From: Bradyrhizobium tropiciagri
GTDB taxonomy: Bacteria > Pseudomonadota > Alphaproteobacteria > Rhizobiales > Xanthobacteraceae
Direction: 5' to 3'
Length of the DNA stretch: 64,000 nucleotides
Assembly: GCF_001189845.1 (NCBI RefSeq)
Contig: NZ_LFLZ01000036.1
Coordinates: forward strand, 25,395-89,394
This document shows positions 37,842 to 46,162 of this stretch, piece by piece. A program made the translations under genes and the position numbers. The notes beneath the pieces were generated by a model. The model saw only the letters and a program-made list of their open reading frames with translations. It had not been told where the DNA came from and ran no database searches. How positions within the stretch are numbered: position 1 is the stretch's first letter; every line of letters starts with the position of its first letter.

Positions 37842-37882
37842 CTGTGCGCGTCGCCACCCGACGGACGGTGCTCGACGCACAG
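37842..37882 (+). promoter_or_regulatory. Structured leader with competing hairpins before nrtA
   Basis: CTGTGCGCGTCG can pair with CGACGCACAG (one 2-nt bulge), closing the element. Inside, CGTCG/CGACG around CCACC forms a smaller competing hairpin that shares the GTCG arm. Nas operons are often controlled by leader-RNA antitermination through NasT/NasR-type ANTAR proteins; whether this leader is such a target is inference. Confidence 0.4.
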
Positions 37883-37917
37883 ACGCAACACGCAACGCAA
37901 CGACGCAAGGACGACCG

Positions 37918-39234
37918 ATGACCAAGCCCAGCAACACGCCCCCGAGCCGTGCGATCAGCCGTCGCCGGCTCCTGAAGGCAACCAGTGGCGCCGCCGCGCT
38001 GCTCGCCGCAGCTAGGTTCAACTTTCCCGCTGGTGCATTCGCGCAGGGCACAGGTCCGGAAGTGAAGGGCGCCAAGCTCGGCTTCATCGCGCTCACCGAT
38101 GCCTCGCCGCTGTTCGTCGCCAAGGAGAAGGGCATCTTCGCCAAATACGGCATGCCCGACGTCGAGGTGCAGAAGCAGGCCTCGTGGGGCACCACGCGCG
38201 ACAATCTCGTGCTCGGCTCCGAGGGCAACGGCATCGACGGTGCGCATATCCTGACCCCGATGCCGTATCTGATCTCGGCCGGCAAGGTGACGCAGAACAA
38301 TCAGCCGACGCCGATGTACGTCATGGCGCGGCTCAATCTGAACGGCCAGTGCATCTCGGTCGCCAAGGAATATGCCGATCTCAAGGTCGGCATCGACACC
38401 GCGCCGTTCAAGGCGGCGCTGGAGAAGAAGAAGGCCTCCGGCAAGGCGGTGAAGGCCGCGATGACCTTCCCGGGCGGTACGCATGATCTGTGGATTCGCT
38501 ACTGGCTCGCCGCCGGCGGCATCGATCCCGACAAGGACATCGAGACCATCGTGGTGCCGCCGCCGCAGATGGTGGCGAACATGAAGGTCGGCACGATGGA
38601 TTGCTTCTGTGTCTGCGAGCCGTGGAATCTGCAGCTGATCCATCAGGAGATCGGCTACACCGCGATCACGACGGGCGAGCTCTGGGACAAGCATCCGGAG
38701 AAATCGTTCGGCCTGCGCGCCGCCTGGGTCGACAAGAACCCGAAGGCCGCGAAGGCGCTGCTGATGGCGGTGATGGAAGCCCAGCAGTGGTGCGAGAAGA
38801 TGGAGAACCGCGAGGAGACCGCGGCGATCTGCGCCAAGCGGCAGTGGATCAACTGTCCGGTCGAGGACATCACCGACCGCATGAAAGGCAAGTTCGACTA
38901 CGGCACCGGCCGCGTGGTCGAGAACTCGCCGCAGCAGATGCGGTTCTGGAAGGACAACGCGTCCTATCCCTACCAGAGCCACGACCTCTGGTTCCTCACC
39001 GAGGATATAAGGTGGGGCAAGTACGAGGCGGGCTTCGACACCAAGGCGCTGATCGCCAAGGTCAACCGTGAGGATCTCTGGAAGGAGGCCGCCAAGGAGC
39101 TTGGCGTGCCGGCGTCGGAGATCCCGACCTCGACCTCGCGCGGCAAGGAGACCTTCTTCGACGGCAAGGTGTTCGATCCTGCCGATCCCGCCGCCTATCT
39201 GAAGTCGCTGTCCATCAAGCGTGTCGATGTCTGA
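37918..39234 (+). CDS. nrtA: Nitrate/nitrite-type ABC transporter solute-binding protein
   Basis: A 438-residue protein with a Tat signal (SRRRLLKATSGAAALLAA). The mature part follows the NrtA/CmpA pattern: AKLGFIALTDASPLFVAKEK (20 residues), VQKQASWGTTRDNL, DGAHILTPMPYLIS, FPGGTHDLWIRYWLAAGGI and CEPWNLQLI. The segment RVVENSPQQMRFW is also typical. It captures nitrate (possibly nitrite or cyanate) in the periplasm for the NrtB permease. It is the first gene of the nrtABC unit, preceded by a sigma54-type promoter and structured leader. Confidence 0.9.
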   Translation: MTKPSNTPPSRAISRRRLLKATSGAAALLAAARFNFPAGAFAQGTGPEVKGAKLGFIALTDASPLFVAKEKGIFAKYGMPDVEVQKQASWGTTRDNLVLGSEGNGIDGAHILTPMPYLISAGKVTQNNQPTPMYVMARLNLNGQCISVAKEYADLKVGIDTAPFKAALEKKKASGKAVKAAMTFPGGTHDLWIRYWLAAGGIDPDKDIETIVVPPPQMVANMKVGTMDCFCVCEPWNLQLIHQEIGYTAITTGELWDKHPEKSFGLRAAWVDKNPKAAKALLMAVMEAQQWCEKMENREETAAICAKRQWINCPVEDITDRMKGKFDYGTGRVVENSPQQMRFWKDNASYPYQSHDLWFLTEDIRWGKYEAGFDTKALIAKVNREDLWKEAAKELGVPASEIPTSTSRGKETFFDGKVFDPADPAAYLKSLSIKRVDV

Positions 39235-39294
39235 GCCCGACCGGGCTGCGCTCTCTTGCGCGGCCCGTCGCCTGACCCCGGAGATTGTCTGTCA

Positions 39295-40197
39295 ATGTCG
39301 ATGCCTGCCATGAAGACCGAAGTGTCAGCGGTGGCGATTCCGCCGGCCGCCGCTGCGGCGCCGGTCGTGACCATGACGCCGAAGCGCGCGCCGCGCGCCG
39401 AGACCTACGCAAGGATGGCGAAGGAGACCGCGGCGCGCGTGGTGCCGCCGCTGATCGTGGTCGGGCTGCTGCTGGTGGTGTGGGAGCTGATCTGCCGGCG
39501 CGCCGGCTCCAGCCTGCCGCCGCCGTCAAAGGTGTTCAAGGACACCAGGGAGTTGATCCTCGATCCGTTCTTCGACAATGGCGGCATCGACAAGGGCCTG
39601 TTCTGGCATCTCTCCGCCAGCCTGCAGCGCGTCGCTTACGGCTACTCGCTCGCGGCGATCGCGGGCATCGCGCTCGGGACGCTGGTCGGGCAATCGGTCT
39701 GGGCGATGCGCGGGCTCGATCCGCTGTTCCAGGTGCTGCGTACGATTCCGCCGCTCGCCTGGCTGCCGCTGTCGCTCGCCGCATTCCGCGATGGCCAGCC
39801 GTCTGCGATCTTCGTCATCTTCATCACCTCGGTGTGGCCGATCATCATCAACACCGCGGTCGGCATCCGCAACATCCCGCAGGATTACCGCAACGTCGCT
39901 GCCGTCGTGCAGCTCAATCCGCTGGAGTTCTTCACCAAGATCATGATCCCGGCGGCCGCGCCCTACATGTTCACCGGCCTGCGCATCGGCATCGGCCTGT
40001 CCTGGCTCGCGATCGTCGCCGCCGAGATGCTGATCGGCGGCGTCGGCATCGGCTTCTTCATCTGGGATGCGTGGAATTCCTCGCATATCAGCGAAATCAT
40101 CCTGGCGCTGTTCTATGTCGGCATCATCGGCTTCGTGCTCGACCGCCTCATCGCGGGCCTCGGCAAGGTCGTGACCCGTGGCACCGCTGCGAACTGA
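39295..40197 (+). CDS. nrtB: Nitrate-type ABC transporter permease
   Basis: About 300 residues, with a Pro/Ala-rich cytoplasmic N-terminal tail (about 1-45) and six helices. The family blocks are LRTIPPLAWLPLSLAAFRDG, FVIFITSVWPIIINTAVGIR (20 residues), the EAA-type loop, GLSWLAIVAAEMLIGGVGIG (20) and FFIWDAWNSSHISEIILALF (20). These match the NrtB/SsuC/TauC permeases, the NrtB group being closest. ATG 39295 or 39301 may be used (MSM). It sits 60 bp after nrtA. Confidence 0.9.
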   Translation: MSMPAMKTEVSAVAIPPAAAAAPVVTMTPKRAPRAETYARMAKETAARVVPPLIVVGLLLVVWELICRRAGSSLPPPSKVFKDTRELILDPFFDNGGIDKGLFWHLSASLQRVAYGYSLAAIAGIALGTLVGQSVWAMRGLDPLFQVLRTIPPLAWLPLSLAAFRDGQPSAIFVIFITSVWPIIINTAVGIRNIPQDYRNVAAVVQLNPLEFFTKIMIPAAAPYMFTGLRIGIGLSWLAIVAAEMLIGGVGIGFFIWDAWNSSHISEIILALFYVGIIGFVLDRLIAGLGKVVTRGTAAN

Positions 40198-40207
40198 GGG
40201 ACAAGTC

Positions 40208-41001
40208 ATGCAGGCCTATTTGAAGCTCGATCATATCGACAAGACCTTCACCCGCGGCAACGCCACCACGGAGGTGCTGAAGGACATCAACCTGACGATC
40301 GAGAAGGGCGAATACGTCTCGATCATCGGCCATTCCGGTTGCGGCAAGTCGACCTTGCTCAACATCGTCGCCGGCCTCACCGGCGCCACCAATGGCGGCG
40401 TGCTGCTGGAAAACCGCGAGGTCAACGCGCCGGGACCGGATCGCGCCGTCGTGTTCCAGAACCACAGCCTGCTGCCGTGGCTCACCGTCTACGAGAACGT
40501 CAAACTCGGCGTCGACAAGGTGTTCGCCAAAACCAAGAGCCGGGCCGAGCGCGACGCTGGGTGATGCACAATCTTAGCCTGGTGCAGATGGCGCACGCCA
40601 GGGACAAGCGGCCGAGCGAGATCTCCGGCGGCATGAAGCAGCGCGTCGGCATTGCGCGGGCGCTCGCGATGGAGCCGAAAGTGCTGCTGCTCGACGAGCC
40701 GTTCGGCGCGCTCGACGCGCTGACCCGGGCGCATTTGCAGGATTCGGTGATGGCACTGCACCAGAAGCTCGGCAACACCATCCTGATGATCACGCATGAC
40801 GTCGACGAGGCCGTGCTGCTGTCGGACCGCATCGTGATGATGACCAACGGCCCGAGCGCGCGGATTGGCGAGGTGCTCGAGGTGCCGCTGGCGCGCCCGC
40901 GCAAGCGGCTCGAGCTCGCGACCAATACTGGCTACCTGAAGTGCCGGCAGCGCGTGCTCGAATTCCTCTATGAGCGCCACAGCTTCGTCGAGGCGGCGTG
41001 A
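40208..41001 (+). CDS. nrtC: Nitrate-type ABC transporter ATPase, frameshifted near 40556
   Basis: About 264 residues when one base is restored at 40556 (GCTGGGTGA to GCCTGGGTGA), joining SRAERDA to WVMHNLSLVQMAH. Walker A HSGCGKST, FQNHSLLPWLTV (Q-loop), signature ISGGMKQRV, Walker B VLLLDEPFGALD and MITHDVDEAVLLSDRI (switch His) are all present. It powers import through NrtB. Length matches single-domain NrtD/CmpD rather than the long cyanobacterial NrtC, which carries a fused binding domain. The start is 10 nt after nrtB. The break is most likely a sequencing error. Confidence 0.87.
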
Positions 41002-41078
41002 GGGTGACGTCGGTATCAGGCGTGCTTGCTTTGAACCGAAACGCCGGATGCGGCTACCAATGCTCGCATTTCGAAAAA

Positions 41079-41102
41079 TCATTTCAGAACTCATTTCAGA
41101 AC
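41079..41102 (+). repeat. Tandem 12-bp direct repeat in the globin leader
   Basis: TCATTTCAGAAC occurs twice, back to back, immediately before the AAGGAG ribosome-binding site of the globin gene. Two adjacent copies could be operator half-sites or a slippage product. Confidence 0.6.
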
Positions 41103-41116
41103 CAAGGAGCATTGAG

Positions 41117-41530
41117 ATGAATCCGGCCCAAATCAAGCTGGTTCAGGATAGCTTTGGCAAGGTTGCGCCGATCTCGGAGCAGGCTGCCGTCATTTTCTAC
41201 GATCGATTGTTCGAAGTCGCGCCCGCCGTGAAGGCGATGTTTCCGGCCGACATGAAGGAGCAGCGCAAGAAGTTGATGACGACGCTCGCCGTCGTCGTCA
41301 ACGGGCTCGGCAATCTCGACACGATCCTGCCCGCCGCGAGCGCACTCGCCAAACGTCACGTCAGCTATGGCGCCAAGCCCGAGCATTATCCGGTGGTCGG
41401 CGGCGCGTTGCTGTGGACGCTGGAGAAGGGCCTCGGTGAGGCCTGGACGCCTGATGTTGCAGCCGCATGGACCGCGGCCTACGGCACGCTGTCCGGCTAC
41501 ATGATTTCGGAAGCCTACGGTGCCGCGTAA
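41117..41530 (+). CDS. Single-domain globin (bacterial haemoglobin)
   Basis: A 137-residue haem-binding globin. Proximal His81 (ALAKRHVSYG) and Tyr28 (VIFYDRLFEVAP, the B10 Tyr) are present, and Gln49 fits the distal E7 region. There is no fused flavin reductase domain. The ATG at 41117 follows AAGGAG. Its position after nrtABC recalls Bjgb of Bradyrhizobium diazoefficiens, a globin that detoxifies nitric oxide during nitrate assimilation and is encoded with narK, flp and nasC. Here those three partners are absent, though a role against NO formed from nitrate remains likely. Confidence 0.9.
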   Translation: MNPAQIKLVQDSFGKVAPISEQAAVIFYDRLFEVAPAVKAMFPADMKEQRKKLMTTLAVVVNGLGNLDTILPAASALAKRHVSYGAKPEHYPVVGGALLWTLEKGLGEAWTPDVAAAWTAAYGTLSGYMISEAYGAA

Positions 41531-41604
41531 GCGGCGTTGCAGGGCGGTCGTCGTCGGGGCTGCATCCGAGATGTCGGTTCCTCTGCGAACTGAACGTCCA
41601 TCCG

Positions 41605-41689
41605 CGTCATTGCGAGCGAAGCGAAGCAATCCATACCTCCGCTTGCCGAGGGATGGATTGCTTCGTCGCTATCGCTCCTCGCAATGACG
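41605..41689. repeat. REP-like palindromic repeat, copy 2
   Basis: An 85-bp imperfect palindrome of the same family as 20887-20969: cgtcattgcgagcgaagcga at one end, ctcctcgcaatgacg at the other, with aagcaatcca/tggattgctt inside. The middle (cctccgcttgccgaggga) differs slightly between copies. Confidence 0.88.
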
Positions 41690-41739
41690 AAGGGATAGAT
41701 CTATGGTCCATCCGTTCCGCCAACGGATGAACCAAGAAA

Positions 41740-42639
41740 ATGATGTTCCTGGAAACGCCACCGAAGCTGATCCCGACCGAAATCTTCTCCGCCGTGCCCG
41801 CCGAATTCCGCCGCAAGGTGGCGAGCGAATGGGCCGACGCCAACCGGCCCGGCGCGGTGACCGACTGCTTCATCGAGGGGCCGTCGTTCGATGCCGATGG
41901 CAATCTCTACATCGTCGACATTCCGTTCGGCCGCATCTTCAGGATCGCGCCGGACAAGACGTGGTCGCAGGTCGCCGAGTATGACGGTTGGCCCAACGGG
42001 CTGAAGATCGATCCGATGGGCCGCATCCTGATCGCCGACTACCGGCACGGGCTGATGGAGCTCGACCCCAGGTCCGGCGAGGTCACGCCGCTGCTGCGCA
42101 CGCGCAATTCGGAATCGTTCCGCGGCTGCAACGATCTGCACATTGCCTCGAACGGCGACATCTATTTCACCGATCAGGGCCAGACCGGGCTGCACGATCC
42201 GACCGGCCGGGTCTATCGGCTGCGGGTGAATGGCGCACTCGACTGCCTGATCGACACCGGCATCAGCCCGAACGGCCTTGTGCTCGATCCGCATGAGGCG
42301 GTGCTGTTCGTCGCCATGACCCGCGACAATGCGGTGTGGCGCGCGCCGTTCATGAAGGACGGCAGCGTGTCGAAGGTCGGGCGCTTCTGCGCGCTGTTCG
42401 GCCCGAGCGGACCCGACGGCATGACGATGGACAGCGCCGGGCGGCTGTTTGTCGCGCATGCTTCGCTCGGCCACGTCTTCGTGTTCGCGCCGAACGGCGA
42501 GTGCATCGCGCGGATCAAGTCCTGCGCGGGGCAGAGCTGCACCAATGTCGCGATCGGCGGCGCCAAGCGCGACCGCCTCTACATCACGGAGTCGGTGACC
42601 GGCTCGGTGCTGGTCGCCGACATCAGCGGGCTGGATTGA
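41740..42639 (+). CDS. SMP-30/gluconolactonase family protein
   Basis: A 299-residue six-bladed beta-propeller of the SMP-30/gluconolactonase/LRE family, which hydrolyses sugar lactones or similar esters with a bound divalent metal. Signatures are DCFIEGPSFDADGNLYIVDI (20 residues; the Glu is the usual first metal ligand), GWPNGLKIDPMGRILIADY, CNDLHIASNGDIYFTDQG (Asn-Asp) and GISPNGLVLD. ATG 41740 or 41743 may be used. It follows the REP copy and is probably transcribed alone. Substrate unknown. Confidence 0.9.
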   Translation: MMFLETPPKLIPTEIFSAVPAEFRRKVASEWADANRPGAVTDCFIEGPSFDADGNLYIVDIPFGRIFRIAPDKTWSQVAEYDGWPNGLKIDPMGRILIADYRHGLMELDPRSGEVTPLLRTRNSESFRGCNDLHIASNGDIYFTDQGQTGLHDPTGRVYRLRVNGALDCLIDTGISPNGLVLDPHEAVLFVAMTRDNAVWRAPFMKDGSVSKVGRFCALFGPSGPDGMTMDSAGRLFVAHASLGHVFVFAPNGECIARIKSCAGQSCTNVAIGGAKRDRLYITESVTGSVLVADISGLD

Positions 42640-42642
42640 CCG

Positions 42643-43380
42643 CTACGCGCCGGCGCTGGAACGAAGCACGCTGTCGGAAGGCGCGATGGACAGCAGCCAG
42701 TCGCAGAACACCTGCTCCGCTTGCGCGGCGACCGGCCTCGCCAGCGCCCGCGTCGTTGCGCGCAGTTCTGATATCGAGACCTTCGCCGCCGACAGTTCGA
42801 CAGCGTGGCCGACATACCATTCCTCGAGCTGCCGCGGATCGGCCTCGAGGTGGAATTGCAGCGCCAGCGCGTTGCGGCCCCAGGCGAAGGCCTGGTTCTC
42901 GTAATTGGCGTTCGAGGCCAGCCGCACCGCATCGCTCGGCAGGTCGAACGTATCGCCGTGCCAGTGCAGCACCTCGCTCTGCAGGTTGCGCAGGCAGGAT
43001 GATTTGCCCTCAGGTGTCAGGTCGACCGGGCCCCAGCCGATTTCCTTCACCTTGCCCGGGAACACGCGGCCACCAAGCGCCTGCGCCATCAACTGCGCGC
43101 CGAGGCAGATGCCGAGTGTCGGCAGTCCGCGCCGCAGCCGCTGTTCCAGCAGCGCAATCTCGGTCGCAAGGAACGGATAGGTCTCGGTCTCATAGACCCC
43201 GATCGGCCCGCCCAGCACGATCAGGAGATCGGCATCGCGGATTGCGCGATCGCTGAGATCGTCGACCGGCGCATCGCAGAACGCCACGCTCCAGCCCGCG
43301 CGCTCCAAAATCGGAGCAAGCAGCCCGAGATCCTCGAACGCCACATGGCGGATGGCAATGGCGGAGCGGGTTGGTCGCAT
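42643..43380 (-). CDS. Class I glutamine amidotransferase domain protein
   Basis: A 245-residue stand-alone GATase1 domain. Nucleophile Cys92 sits in LGICLGAQLMAQALGG, and the His-x-Glu pair is in ALQFHLEADP. LIVLGGPIGVYE supplies the oxyanion-hole Gly-Gly-Pro. Close relatives are annotated as GMP synthase-like amidotransferases or gamma-glutamyl hydrolases such as PuuD relatives. It ends only 3 bp from the convergent SMP-30 gene. A palindrome lies just upstream of its start codon. The physiological substrate is unknown. Confidence 0.9.
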   Translation of the reverse strand: MRPTRSAIAIRHVAFEDLGLLAPILERAGWSVAFCDAPVDDLSDRAIRDADLLIVLGGPIGVYETETYPFLATEIALLEQRLRRGLPTLGICLGAQLMAQALGGRVFPGKVKEIGWGPVDLTPEGKSSCLRNLQSEVLHWHGDTFDLPSDAVRLASNANYENQAFAWGRNALALQFHLEADPRQLEEWYVGHAVELSAAKVSISELRATTRALARPVAAQAEQVFCDWLLSIAPSDSVLRSSAGA

Positions 43381-43399
43381 CGGGTACGTCCAGTCTTTT

Positions 43400-43423
43400 C
43401 GCTATATAATCACAAATATAGCG
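43400..43423 (-). promoter_or_regulatory. AT-rich palindrome upstream of the amidotransferase gene
   Basis: CGCTATA and TATAGCG flank a 10-nt AT-rich centre, 20 bp before the amidotransferase ATG. The AT content stands out from the surrounding DNA, and an operator overlapping the promoter is the simplest reading. Confidence 0.5.
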
Positions 43424-43477
43424 CGGCGGATCGGAACGAGTCCAGTCGTAAGGGATCGTAGAAGGGATCGTATCGGA

Positions 43478-44566
43478 TCAGCGGTTCGAATGCATCTTCT
43501 CGAGAAAATCCTTCACGCCGCTGACGGCGCCGGTATTCGCGGCGACATAGCCGGGAAGGGCGCCCACCGCCTTGTGAAACTCGCTGCTCCTGATGATGTC
43601 AAGCACCCGTTGCATCGGCTCGGTCTCGAGAAACGCACGCTTGCAGACGAAGAAGTAATCCTCCGTCAGCAGGCGGATGAAATCGAGGCCGAACTGCCGT
43701 GCGGCGGCCTCGACGCCGAAACTCGCATCCGCCATGCCGCTTGCGACATAGGCGGCGACCGCGGCGTGGGTGAACTCCATGTGCTGGGCGCCGTTGATCC
43801 GGCTTGCCGGGATCTTGTGCAGTGCCAGCAACTGATCGAACAGCATGCGCGTGCCGGAATCATGGTCGCGGTTGACGAAGCGGGCCTTGCTTGCGACCAG
43901 GTCCTTCAGCGAAGTGATCTTCAGCGGGTTGCCGCGCTTGACCATCAGGCCCATTTCGCGCGTCACGAAGTTGATCACGCGGTCCTCGCGCGGATCCAGC
44001 CATTCGCGGCAGACCTTGATGCCCTGCGCTCGCAACTCACCGTGCGGCAGATGCACGCCGGAGAGATCGCAGGCGCCCTGCGCCAGCGAGACCAGCGAGT
44101 TCTGGTTGCTGACATAGCGGAGGTCGACGCCCACGCCGCCTGCGCGATCGAGGAACTCGCGCAGCTTGGACACCGCAAAGCCGTGACTGGCATGGACGCG
44201 GATCACCTGCGGCCGCTGCTCGAGGAACGGCTTGATCTCGGTGACCAGTTCCTGCGCGAGGTTCTCGAGTTGCAGCCCGAGGCGCGCCTGCATGCGCTCG
44301 CCGGCCCACACCAGCTGCTCGCCGAACGGAGTCAGCTTCGAGCCCTTGCCGCGCTGGGTCTCCACCAGCGGAACGCCAAAGAAGTCGGACCATTGCTCGA
44401 TCAGGTTCCAGACGTGGCGATACGACAGCTGCGCATCATTGGCCGCGCTGGTGATCTTCCCGGTCTTCCTGATCTCGTTGAGGATGCCGAGCATCACGAC
44501 CGCGGTCTGCGGTGAGTTCTCCTTGCGGAAGCGCCAGACGGTCTCGATCTCGATCTGCAGCATCAT
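43478..44566 (-). CDS. ModE-like HTH regulator with periplasmic-binding-protein-type sensor domain
   Basis: About 362 residues. The N-terminal winged helix resembles ModE/LysR (LGILNEIRKTGKITSAANDA, 20 residues, then LSYRHVWNLIEQWSDFFGVP). From about residue 120 a type 2 periplasmic-binding-protein fold follows (VIRVHASHGFAVSKL, FVNRDHDSGTRMLFDQLL, TEDYFFVCKRAFLETEP), which resembles the molybdate/tungstate-binding group. It probably senses a small ligand or oxyanion and controls the divergent aldehyde dehydrogenase through the palindrome at 44592. Start codon is ambiguous (GTG 44572, ATG 44566, ATG 44563). Confidence 0.85.
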   Translation of the reverse strand: MMLQIEIETVWRFRKENSPQTAVVMLGILNEIRKTGKITSAANDAQLSYRHVWNLIEQWSDFFGVPLVETQRGKGSKLTPFGEQLVWAGERMQARLGLQLENLAQELVTEIKPFLEQRPQVIRVHASHGFAVSKLREFLDRAGGVGVDLRYVSNQNSLVSLAQGACDLSGVHLPHGELRAQGIKVCREWLDPREDRVINFVTREMGLMVKRGNPLKITSLKDLVASKARFVNRDHDSGTRMLFDQLLALHKIPASRINGAQHMEFTHAAVAAYVASGMADASFGVEAAARQFGLDFIRLLTEDYFFVCKRAFLETEPMQRVLDIIRSSEFHKAVGALPGYVAANTGAVSGVKDFLEKMHSNR

Positions 44567-44591
44567 GCTCACCGATTATGAAGCTGACTTC

Positions 44592-44622
44592 ATATCTTGG
44601 CATGCCAATAGGCACAAGATAT
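44592..44622. promoter_or_regulatory. Nested palindromic operator between regulator and aldehyde dehydrogenase
   Basis: ATATCTTG/CAAGATAT (perfect 8 bp) encloses TGCC/GGCA around AATA. It lies in the 111-bp gap between the divergent ModE-like regulator and the aldehyde dehydrogenase, the expected place for a shared operator. Confidence 0.65.
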
Positions 44623-44677
44623 CATATTTACTGCTGATCAAAGCCTCCTAGGCTGAGTGACAATTCCAGGAGGAAAT

Positions 44678-46162
44678 ATGATGTCAGTTGCATATGACTA
44701 TGAACGTGGCGCCCAGGTCCCGACCATCAGGGATGAATTGCTGCTGATCGACGGCGCCCGCGTCCGCTCGCTGTCCGGAAAGACCTTCAAGTCACTCAAC
44801 CCCGCCACCGAGCAGGTGATCGCGACCGTTGCCGAAGGCAACGAGGCGGATGTCGACCGTGCAGTAGCGGCTGCCCGCCGCGCCTTCGAGGGCCCCTGGC
44901 GCACCATGCGCGCCGCCGAGCGCGGCCACATCCTGCTGAAATGGGCCGAGCTGTTGAAGCAGCATGCCGACGAGATCGTCGCGCTCGAAAGCCTCGATGC
45001 CGGCAAGCCGATCGCAGGCGTGCTGCGCCAGGATTTTCCGGCCGCCATCGATACGCTGACCTATTACGCGGGCTGGGCCGACAAGATCAGCGGCGACGTG
45101 GTCTCGACGCGCGACGATGCGCTGACCTACACGGTGCGCGAGCCGGTCGGCGTGGTTGCCGCGATCGTGCCGTGGAATTTCCCGCTGATGATCGGGATGT
45201 GGAAGCTCGCGCCGGCGCTGGCCTGCGGCTGCACTGTCGTGATGAAGCCGGCCGAGTTGACGTCGCTGTCGGCGCTGCGGATCGGCGAACTCGCGCTCGA
45301 GGCCGGCCTGCCGAAGGGCGTGCTCAACATCGTGACCGGGCCCGGCCGCGTCGTCGGCGACGCGCTGGTCAATCATCCCGATGTCGACAAGGTGACGTTC
45401 ACCGGTTCGCCCGGCGTCGGCCGCGGCATCATGAAGGGTGCCGCCGGCAACTTCAAACGGGTCTCGCTCGAGCTCGGCGGCAAGTCCGCTAATGTGATCT
45501 TCGACGACGCCAATCTCGAGGCCGCCGCCAAGGCCGCGGCCGCCGGTATCTTCTTCAATGCCGGGCAGGTCTGCTCGGCCGGCTCGCGCGTGCTGGTGCA
45601 GGAGAACGCCTATGACGAGGTGGTCGAGCGGCTGGTCGCTCGCGCCAAAAGCCTGCGCATCGGCGATCCCGCAGATCGCGCCACCGCGCTCGGGCCTGTG
45701 ATCTCCGAAAAGCAGATGCGCTCGATCCTCGATTATGTCGAGATCGGCAAGAACGAGGGCGCGCAGCTTGCCACCGGCGGCGTGCGTGTCGGCGACCGCG
45801 GTTATTTCATCAGCCCCGCGGTGTTCGCCAATGTCGCGCACGAGATGCGCATCTCGCAGGAGGAGATCTTCGGTCCCGTCGTCAGCGTGATCAAGTTCAA
45901 GGATGAGGCCGATGCGCTGCGCATCGCCAACGGCACCGCCTACAGCCTCGCCGCCGGCGTCTGGAGCGCTGATATGGGCCGCGTGCAGCGCTTCGCCAAG
46001 AAGGCTCGCGCCGGCACGGTGTGGATCAACACCTATGGCTACACCGATGTGCGGTTGCCATGGGGCGGCGAACGCGACTCCGGCCTCGGCCGCGAGCACG
46101 GCACCGCCGCGCTCGACAATTTCACCGAGCCGAAGGCGGTGTGGATGAATCTCAACGTTTGA
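44678..46162 (+). CDS. NAD(P)-dependent aldehyde dehydrogenase
   Basis: A 494-residue ALDH superfamily enzyme that oxidises an aldehyde to the acid. Key parts: cofactor segment VVAAIVPWNFPLMIGMWKLA (20 residues), VTFTGSPGVGRGIM, general-base Glu in VSLELGGKSANVIF, nucleophile Cys in FFNAGQVCSAGSRVL, and QEEIFGPVVSVIKF. The ATG at 44678 has a perfect AGGAGG site 4 nt upstream; a GTG at 44657 is in frame but poorly placed. The sequence is close to betaine/aminoaldehyde-type dehydrogenases. Control by the divergent ModE-like regulator is inferred from gene order and the shared palindrome. Confidence 0.92.
   Translation: MMSVAYDYERGAQVPTIRDELLLIDGARVRSLSGKTFKSLNPATEQVIATVAEGNEADVDRAVAAARRAFEGPWRTMRAAERGHILLKWAELLKQHADEIVALESLDAGKPIAGVLRQDFPAAIDTLTYYAGWADKISGDVVSTRDDALTYTVREPVGVVAAIVPWNFPLMIGMWKLAPALACGCTVVMKPAELTSLSALRIGELALEAGLPKGVLNIVTGPGRVVGDALVNHPDVDKVTFTGSPGVGRGIMKGAAGNFKRVSLELGGKSANVIFDDANLEAAAKAAAAGIFFNAGQVCSAGSRVLVQENAYDEVVERLVARAKSLRIGDPADRATALGPVISEKQMRSILDYVEIGKNEGAQLATGGVRVGDRGYFISPAVFANVAHEMRISQEEIFGPVVSVIKFKDEADALRIANGTAYSLAAGVWSADMGRVQRFAKKARAGTVWINTYGYTDVRLPWGGERDSGLGREHGTAALDNFTEPKAVWMNLNV

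Larger units (their letters stand above)
37577..37917. other. Regulatory region and leader of the nitrate transporter operon
   Basis: A 341-bp non-coding stretch ahead of nrtA. It contains a sigma54-type promoter (37726-37741), a perfect hairpin ACCGGGG/CCCCGGT (37809-37824) and a longer stem with alternatives (37842-37882), then an AAGGA ribosome-binding site. The region from the promoter to the ATG would be a leader of about 165 nt. Confidence 0.6.
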
